Shown piece after piece: positions 58,855 to 64,000 of a stretch of DNA of 64,000 bases; the stretch's first letter is position 1, and every line of letters starts with the position of its first letter. Below the pieces are notes generated by a model. It did not search any database and was not told where the DNA came from. It worked only from the letters and a program-made list of their open reading frames with translations. Source of the stretch: Gallionellaceae bacterium (GTDB lineage Bacteria; Pseudomonadota; Gammaproteobacteria; Burkholderiales; Gallionellaceae); contig JAUQWW010000049.1 in assembly GCA_030834965.1 (NCBI GenBank), forward strand, positions 39,609 through 103,608, read 5' to 3'. A program made the translations under genes and the position numbers.

Positions 58855-60300
58855 ATGGAAGATAAAGTGCAAAACCTACCACCTGAGATGCAAGAAAAGT
58901 CTGTGGGATTTTTCAGAAGGCTGCGGATCGGTCAACTCAATCCATTTTCGCGCAGCGCTGATGCGACCGATCCCTACGCCGTCTATCGTGTTGAGGACGA
59001 CAGACTGGCTCGCGATTTCGTGGTCGATGCCGACTCGGCAGTTATTGCCCAGGATCCGCTGCGTGCAAGACGTGTTGTGCGTGCCGTTCTCATTTCCTTT
59101 GCCGTGTTTATGATCTGGGCTTCCGTCGCCCAAGTTGACGAGATTACCAAGGGCGAAGGCAAGGCTGTTTCCTCGCGCCAGTTGCAGGTGGTGCAGAGTC
59201 TTGATGGCGGCATCGTGAACGAAATTCTGGTTAAGGAAGGTGACCGGGTGCGCGAGGGACAGGTGCTGGTCAAGATCGACACAACCCGTTTTCTTTCCAG
59301 CCTTAATGAAAGCCGTGCCACCTATCTGTCTCTGCTGGCCAAGGCAGCGCGCCTGCGTGCTGTGGCTGAAGGCGTAGAATTTGTGCCGCCACCGGAAGTG
59401 GTCAAGGAGAATCCTGCGCTGATCAATCAGGAGCGATCGGTCTACCTCAATCGCAAGGCCGAGCTGAATGCGCAGGTGGGAATTGCCCGCGATCAGCTTT
59501 CCCAGCGCGGCCACGAGCTGAGTGAGGCCAAGGCACGTTATGAGCAGGCTGTGCAGGGTTACACGCTGACCTCCAAGGAGCTGACGATGACCAGGCCACT
59601 TCTCAAGTCCGGTGCTGTTTCGGATGTTGACCTGCTTCGTCTGGAACGTGACGTCAGCCGCCTCGACGGTGAAAAAAACCAGGCTGCATCACAGATTACC
59701 CGCCTGCAGTCAGCGATAGCCGAGGCGAGAAAGAAAATCGAGGAAGTCGAACTCGAGTTCAGGAACCAGGCGCGCAACGAACTTTCCGAAACACAAGCCA
59801 AGATCAACAGCATGAGTGAAGGCAATGTTGCCCTTTCCGATAAGGTCAAACAGGCCGATATCAGATCACCGGTCAACGGTACGGTTCAGCGCCTGCTGTA
59901 CAACACCGTCGGTGGTGTGGTCCAGCCCGGCAAGGACATTATCGAGGTCGTGCCACTTGAAGACACCATTCTGCTCGAAGCCAAAGTGCTGCCCAAGGAC
60001 ATCGCTTTCTTGCATCCCGGACAGAAGGCCAACGTCAAGTTCACTGCCTACGACTTCGCCATTTATGGCGGCCTGGAAGCGCGTGTGGAAAACATCAGCG
60101 CAGACTCGGTTACGGATGACAAGGGCAACACTTTTTATATTGTCCGGGTGCGCACCGTCAAATCCAGCCTCGGAGATAACTTACCCATCATCCCGGGCAT
60201 GATCGCGGAAGTGGACATCCTCACCGGGAAAAAAGCGGTACTCAGCTATCTACTCAAGCCTGTGCTGCGGGCCAAGCAATATGCGCTGACAGAGCGCTAA
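58855..60300 (+). CDS. HlyD/LapC-type membrane fusion protein
   Basis: 481 residues. One N-terminal transmembrane helix (about 75-92, VLISFAVFMIWASVAQV), a biotinyl-lipoyl-like hairpin (SLDGGIVNEILVKEGDRVRE), a long coiled coil (about 190-320) and a beta-barrel region (VNGTVQRLLYNTVGGVVQPG) are typical of type I secretion periplasmic adaptors. It bridges the ABC transporter and outer-membrane channel. Confidence 0.92.
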   Translation: MEDKVQNLPPEMQEKSVGFFRRLRIGQLNPFSRSADATDPYAVYRVEDDRLARDFVVDADSAVIAQDPLRARRVVRAVLISFAVFMIWASVAQVDEITKGEGKAVSSRQLQVVQSLDGGIVNEILVKEGDRVREGQVLVKIDTTRFLSSLNESRATYLSLLAKAARLRAVAEGVEFVPPPEVVKENPALINQERSVYLNRKAELNAQVGIARDQLSQRGHELSEAKARYEQAVQGYTLTSKELTMTRPLLKSGAVSDVDLLRLERDVSRLDGEKNQAASQITRLQSAIAEARKKIEEVELEFRNQARNELSETQAKINSMSEGNVALSDKVKQADIRSPVNGTVQRLLYNTVGGVVQPGKDIIEVVPLEDTILLEAKVLPKDIAFLHPGQKANVKFTAYDFAIYGGLEARVENISADSVTDDKGNTFYIVRVRTVKSSLGDNLPIIPGMIAEVDILTGKKAVLSYLLKPVLRAKQYALTER

Positions 60301-60312
60301 TAGGGAGCAAAA

Positions 60313-60894
60313 ATGGATAAGAATATTTTTGTTTCACCCGGCAAGGTGCATCCCAAGCGGTGGCAAATCGCTTTCCCGCAGGCAGAAATTCTCCAGCGCG
60401 TACCAGAGAATATACCGGCCGGCAGCGTTGTCTGGCTGCACAACCTGCTGCCAGATGGCATGCGTCCGGCCAGTGTCCGCTTTGTTGTGATGCACGACGA
60501 ACCGAGCGACGACAAAGGGCTGGAAGCACTCGGGCATGGAGCGTCTGGATACTGCCATGCACATGCCACACCTGAACTTTTGCACACCATAGAGTCGGTC
60601 ATCCGCAGCAACGGCCTGTGGGTTGGCGAATCCCTGCTTAACCGACTGGTGGGCGGCATCGGCGTTCGCTCACACATGTCCGGCCGGCATGAGCAACACC
60701 CTGCGTTACAGGCGCTATCCGAGCGTGAGCGTGAAGTCGCGCTGTGCGTTGCTCGCGGGGAAAGCAACAAGGAAATCACCCGCAATCTTGGCATTGCCGA
60801 ACGAACCATCAAGGCGCATCTCACCGCCGCTTTCGAGAAGCTCGGTGTGCGAGATCGTCTGCAACTGGCCATTCTGCTTAACACTGCTGGCTAA
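60313..60894 (+). CDS. LuxR-family regulator with degenerate receiver
   Basis: 193 residues. C-terminal LuxR/NarL helix-turn-helix (LSEREREVALCVARGESNKE, ITRNLGIAERTIKAHLTAAF, about 130-185). The N-terminal part has a receiver-like layout (VVMHDEPSDDKGLEALGHGA, SGYCHAHATPELLHTIESV), but the usual phospho-Asp position reads VVWLHNLLPDG, with His instead of Asp. It is therefore probably not regulated by phosphorylation. It lies between the secretion genes and the adhesins, which it may control. Confidence 0.82.
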   Translation: MDKNIFVSPGKVHPKRWQIAFPQAEILQRVPENIPAGSVVWLHNLLPDGMRPASVRFVVMHDEPSDDKGLEALGHGASGYCHAHATPELLHTIESVIRSNGLWVGESLLNRLVGGIGVRSHMSGRHEQHPALQALSEREREVALCVARGESNKEITRNLGIAERTIKAHLTAAFEKLGVRDRLQLAILLNTAG

Positions 60895-60987
60895 TTCCGC
60901 TTCAAATCAAACAGACAGCAAGCTTCTGCGACTTGCTCTGCCGCGCACCTATCTCCCGCAGGTTTAAGATGGATCGAAATGAGGCGG

Positions 60988-61045
60988 TTGACGCATGCGC
61001 AGGTTTGTATACACTGGTAAATATCAATAACTATATTATTATTGA
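60988..61045. promoter_or_regulatory. conserved upstream block plus inverted repeat before the short adhesin gene
   Basis: A 29-nt block at 60988-61016 (begins TTGACGCATG, ends TGTATACACTG) matches the block at 62188-62216 at 21 of 29 positions. Directly downstream, TCAATAA (61024-61030) and TTATTGA (61039-61045) form an 8-nt-spaced inverted repeat in a very AT-rich region. These may be a promoter with an operator. The remaining 60895-61175 gap shows no gene. Confidence 0.5.
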
Positions 61046-61175
61046 GTATTCCAGAATTCATTACAGTATTGCCATGCTTCGCCATTTCCTGCTTGGGGCA
61101 TAATGAGCGAGGATGTGGATGGCAAGTGTCATGATTTAAGGAAATTTCAATAACCGGCAAAGGCAGGAAATAGCG

Positions 61176-62081
61176 ATGGCAATTGCAACTCAAGCTTCGG
61201 CAGTTGGCGTGGTGAGCGTCACGAAAGGCGAGGTTTTTGCTAAAAGCGCAGACGGCAAAATGCGCCGCTTGGCAGTCGGCGACAAAATATTCGAGGGTGA
61301 CATCATCGTTACCGCCAATGGCAGTTCCGCCGAAATTTCCATCTTTAACGGCCCTGTGCTCAATGTGGCCGAACAGCAATCTGTTGCTATCGATAGCCAG
61401 GTCATCTCACCGATGCAGGACGCCACTGCAGGCGCCATTTCTGATCTGGGGTCCACCGAGGCGTCCAAAGTCATTCAGACTCTCAATGCCAGCGGCCAGC
61501 AGGATTTCAACGCACTGCAGGATAATCAAGCCACCGCCACCGGTTTGACAGACGCTGATGGCAGCGGTGGCAGCAGTTTCGTCGACCTCGTGCATATCGT
61601 CGAAACCGTGCCTGCTACCGGCTATGATTACCAGATTAATCCGATTGGAACAGTATCAGCGATTGAGTGGCAGGCTCCGGCCTCCGGCATAGTGGTGGGG
61701 CAGAATGAAACACTGATCGGCGGCGATGGCAGCGACACTTTGCGCGGTGGGGGTGGTAACGACATCTTGCGCGGTGGTGCAGGCAACGACATCCTGAGTG
61801 GCGGCCCTGGTACCGATATTTTTGTCTGGTCGCTTGCTGATGTACCGGGGGGTACAACGACGGACACAGTAACGGATTTCAATACTGGGGAAATTCTGGA
61901 TCTGAGTGATCTCTTCACGAATGGCCCTGCTACTCTGTTGATCGATAATACGGCTCACACTGTTACAGCAACGTACTCGGAGTCCAGTATTGAACATGCC
62001 CAGATCATTGAGATTGCCTTCGATGCAAGCGTGCCCCATCATAACCTCATAGAAAGCAGTGGCGTGGTAAGGATAGGCTGA
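61176..62081 (+). CDS. short LapA-like RTX protein with retention module
   Basis: 301 residues. Residues 1-115 form the LapA-type retention module (VTKGEVFAKSADGKMRRL, VGDKIFEGDIIVTANG, VLNVAEQQSV). A linker has QATATGLTDADGSGGSSF near residue 118, where LapG sites normally lie; TATG stands in place of TAAG-type dialanine. Residues about 185-215 carry GGxGxD calcium-binding repeats (GGDGSDTLRGGGGNDILRGG), and the C-terminus (VTDFNTGEILDLSDLF) is the type I secretion signal region. Extender repeats of LapA adhesins are wholly absent. Confidence 0.85.
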   Translation: MAIATQASAVGVVSVTKGEVFAKSADGKMRRLAVGDKIFEGDIIVTANGSSAEISIFNGPVLNVAEQQSVAIDSQVISPMQDATAGAISDLGSTEASKVIQTLNASGQQDFNALQDNQATATGLTDADGSGGSSFVDLVHIVETVPATGYDYQINPIGTVSAIEWQAPASGIVVGQNETLIGGDGSDTLRGGGGNDILRGGAGNDILSGGPGTDIFVWSLADVPGGTTTDTVTDFNTGEILDLSDLFTNGPATLLIDNTAHTVTATYSESSIEHAQIIEIAFDASVPHHNLIESSGVVRIG

Positions 62082-62105
62082 TTACCCCCCGATCAAGTGT
62101 TAAAA

Positions 62106-62127
62106 GCGGCCTTCGGGCCGTTTTTTA
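62106..62127 (+). terminator. rho-independent terminator of the short adhesin gene
   Basis: CGGCC-TTCG-GGCCG hairpin followed by T6, 25 bp after the stop. It separates the two adhesin genes into transcription units. Confidence 0.85.
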
Positions 62128-62187
62128 TGTTCATCCTCTCAGCATGAGCCGCTCATGTTGCCTCGCTGTCTCTGCCCTTTTGGGCAA

Positions 62188-62216
62188 TTGATGCATTTGC
62201 GAATCTGTATAGACTG
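62188..62216. promoter_or_regulatory. conserved upstream block before the large adhesin gene
   Basis: Second copy of the block at 60988-61016 (21 of 29 matches; begins TTGATGCATT, ends TGTATAGACTG), 47 bp before the ATG. A promoter or regulator-binding site shared with the short adhesin gene is likely, or else a remnant of duplication. The inverted repeat seen after the first copy is not present here. Confidence 0.5.
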
Positions 62217-62263
62217 CACATCATCAGCAACCCAAAAACTAATACGCGGAGGCAGCAAATATC

Positions 62264-64000
62264 ATGGCAAACTCAAATACGGCTCAGGCATTGGCAGTTG
62301 GCGAGGTACGGGTCACGAAAGGCGAAGTCTTCGCGAAGAGTGCGGACGGCCATCTGCGCCGCTTGGCAGCCGGCGACAAAATATTCGAAGGCGAAGTCAT
62401 CGTCACCGCCAATGGCAGTTCTGCCGAAATCAACATGTTCAACGGCCCGGTGCTTAATGTGGCTGAACAACAATCTGTTGCTGTGGACAACCAGGTCATT
62501 ACTCCGACGCATGATGCCACGGCAGGAACTGTTTCAGATCTGGGTTCCACCGAGGCGGCCAAGGTCATTCAGACCCTTAATACGGGTGACCAGCAGGATT
62601 TCAACGCACTGCTTGATAGCGAAGCGCCTGCGGCTGGCTTGACGGCGGGGGAAGGCGGCGGTATCAGTTTTGTGGATCTCGTGCGTATTGTCGAAGCAGT
62701 GCCAACCACGACTTATAGTTTCCCCATCAATCCAGCCGGTACAGCACCAACAATAGAGGGGGAGAGTCTGGTTTCGCTGAAGGCTGCACCAGTCATCTCG
62801 ATTGCAACGGCTGAGGTCACTGTCGTGCAGCAGGGAGATGGCGGCTTTACCCCTGTAATAAATGGCAATGACGTCTTTATTCCAGAGGGCAGCAACGGCG
62901 AATCGGGCAACACCGTGTCTTTTATCCTGCGTCTGGACCAGGCTTCTACACAGGACATTTCCGTTTCTTATGAAATCCAGCCGGGCACCGCACAGCCCGG
63001 TATCGACTACAGCGGCGTGCTGACCGGCGCGGTCACCATTCCCGCCGGGACAATAGAGGTTCCGGTAACGGTCAACATCATTCCCGATCATCTGGACGAA
63101 GGCCAGAATACAACTGCTGGTGCGGAAAGCTTTTACATTGTTCTGACCGATGCGACAAATGCAACCATTAACACAGAGGCCAATACCGCAACCGCGTTGA
63201 TCGTTGATGATGATTTTTCACCCGTGGCCGCGAATGACCCTGCAACGATTAGCATGGCAGGCGAAACCGAAGGAAATCACTCGGTGTCCGGCAACGTGTT
63301 AGGCAACGATACTGATGGCAATAATGACTCATTGTCCGTCGTGACGCCGGTAACACAAACGAATGAATATGGCACGCTGGTAATCTCTGCCAACGGTGAT
63401 TATGTCTTTACATTGAATGATGCCGGTGAAGCGGCAGCCAAAGCCTTGCCACAGGGTGAGTCATTCACGATCAATTTTGCGGACGTTTATCAGGCAACAG
63501 ATGGGACCAATCCATCGGGCCTTGCCGACGTGAACATCACCATCAATGGTACCAACGATACTCCGGTCGCAACCGACGACAACAGCACAGGTGCGGAGAA
63601 CGACGCACTGACCACGCACGAAGACACGGCTCTGACGATTGTCCCGGCCACGCTGCTGGGCAACGACAGCGATGTCGACGGCGACACGCTGAGCATCACC
63701 TCGGTGCAGAAGGCGGTCAACGGCACAGTTTCGCTGGGAGAAGATGGCAACATCATATTCACGCCTGCTGAAAACTACAACGGCGGTGCATCCTTCACCT
63801 ACACCGTCAGCGACGGCCAAGACGGCACGGCCACAGCCACGGTTAATGTGAATGTAACGCCGGTCAACGACATCGCCACCGTCAGCTCGGACAGCAAATC
63901 GCTGTCTGAAGGCGACACCGCTGCCGCCCTGAACACTGGCGGCACGCTGACCATCACCGACGCCGACACCGGCGAAGCGCACGCCGTGGCGCAGACCAGC
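62264..64000 (+). CDS. large LapA-like repetitive adhesin, 3' end outside window
   Basis: 579 codons to the window edge. Residues 1-120 repeat the retention module of the previous gene (VTKGEVFAKSADGHLRRLAA). A PAAG sequence at 122-125 in a Gly-rich linker fits the LapG dialanine cleavage site. Then a Calx-beta-like domain (ISVSYEIQPGTAQPGIDYSG, GAESFYIVLTDAT), a VCBS-type domain with HEDTALTIVPATLLGNDSDV and the start of further repeats follow. Probable surface adhesin exported by the adjacent type I system and held in the outer membrane until LapG cleavage. GCGGAGGC lies before the ATG. Confidence 0.9.
   Translation, partial: MANSNTAQALAVGEVRVTKGEVFAKSADGHLRRLAAGDKIFEGEVIVTANGSSAEINMFNGPVLNVAEQQSVAVDNQVITPTHDATAGTVSDLGSTEAAKVIQTLNTGDQQDFNALLDSEAPAAGLTAGEGGGISFVDLVRIVEAVPTTTYSFPINPAGTAPTIEGESLVSLKAAPVISIATAEVTVVQQGDGGFTPVINGNDVFIPEGSNGESGNTVSFILRLDQASTQDISVSYEIQPGTAQPGIDYSGVLTGAVTIPAGTIEVPVTVNIIPDHLDEGQNTTAGAESFYIVLTDATNATINTEANTATALIVDDDFSPVAANDPATISMAGETEGNHSVSGNVLGNDTDGNNDSLSVVTPVTQTNEYGTLVISANGDYVFTLNDAGEAAAKALPQGESFTINFADVYQATDGTNPSGLADVNITINGTNDTPVATDDNSTGAENDALTTHEDTALTIVPATLLGNDSDVDGDTLSITSVQKAVNGTVSLGEDGNIIFTPAENYNGGASFTYTVSDGQDGTATATVNVNVTPVNDIATVSSDSKSLSEGDTAAALNTGGTLTITDADTGEAHAVAQTS

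Noticed and set aside
61740..61810. Short tandem DNA repeat
   Set aside because: It is the coding sequence of RTX calcium-binding nonapeptides, so protein-level repetition explains it.

Overview
The window looks like a chromosomal segment of a betaproteobacterium, most likely of the Gallionellaceae/Nitrosomonadales type. This is inferred from gene content, GC-rich coding style and gene order (pdxJ-acpS-nagZ, zipA-ligA, sdhCDAB-sdhE-gltA-sucAB-lpd, tig-clpP-clpX-lon-hupB); no marker gene settles the genus. Most of it is ordinary housekeeping chromosome, interrupted by one integrated element and ending in a type I secretion/adhesin locus.

Layout. 1-1254 holds the 5' part of a TPR/O-GlcNAc-transferase-like protein on the minus strand. 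1432-9821 carries pdxJ-acpS, a REP-like repeat, nagZ, zipA-ligA, galU and a purine-salvage/deformylase run (hpt, methylthioinosine phosphorylase, def). 9741-23751 is a ~14 kb integrated phage-like element inserted in the 3' end of def. It carries an integrase, two unknown cargo genes, an AlpA-like regulator, a tape-measure protein, a P4-type primase/helicase pair with an iteron-like origin candidate, a gpZ-like minor tail protein, an HK97-fold major capsid protein, a Nu1/GpA-type terminase pair and a Mor-like activator. It has no recognisable portal, protease, lysis or tail-fibre genes. The displaced original 3' end of def is still readable at 23740-23820. 24247-31311 has rnk, a diguanylate cyclase, and a CPA2 antiporter/P-type ATPase/universal-stress-protein run.

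31487-43134 holds a diheme cytochrome c, an HU gene and a continuous TCA-cycle cluster: succinate dehydrogenase with its flavinylation factor, citrate synthase, and the three 2-oxoglutarate dehydrogenase components. 43206-48577 is a membrane-tethered substrate-binding protein translationally coupled to a very large CACHE-HAMP-PAS-GGDEF-EAL protein. 48587-56285 contains acuI/yhdH, tRNA-Leu(UAG), tig, clpP, clpX, lon (with a sigma-32-like promoter), hupB and tRNA-Val(UAC), closed by a strong terminator.

56675-64000 is a Lap-type system: a LapB-like ABC transporter, a LapC-like membrane-fusion protein, a LuxR-type regulator with a degenerate receiver, a very short LapA-like RTX protein, and the start of a large repetitive LapA-like adhesin that runs off the window. 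The two adhesins share a retention module and a conserved upstream block but differ at the position expected for LapG cleavage (TATG versus PAAG).

The two most interesting items are the def-targeted, capsid-encoding, satellite-sized element and the paired short/long LapA-like proteins. All identifications are by reading motifs and gene order; no database search was run.
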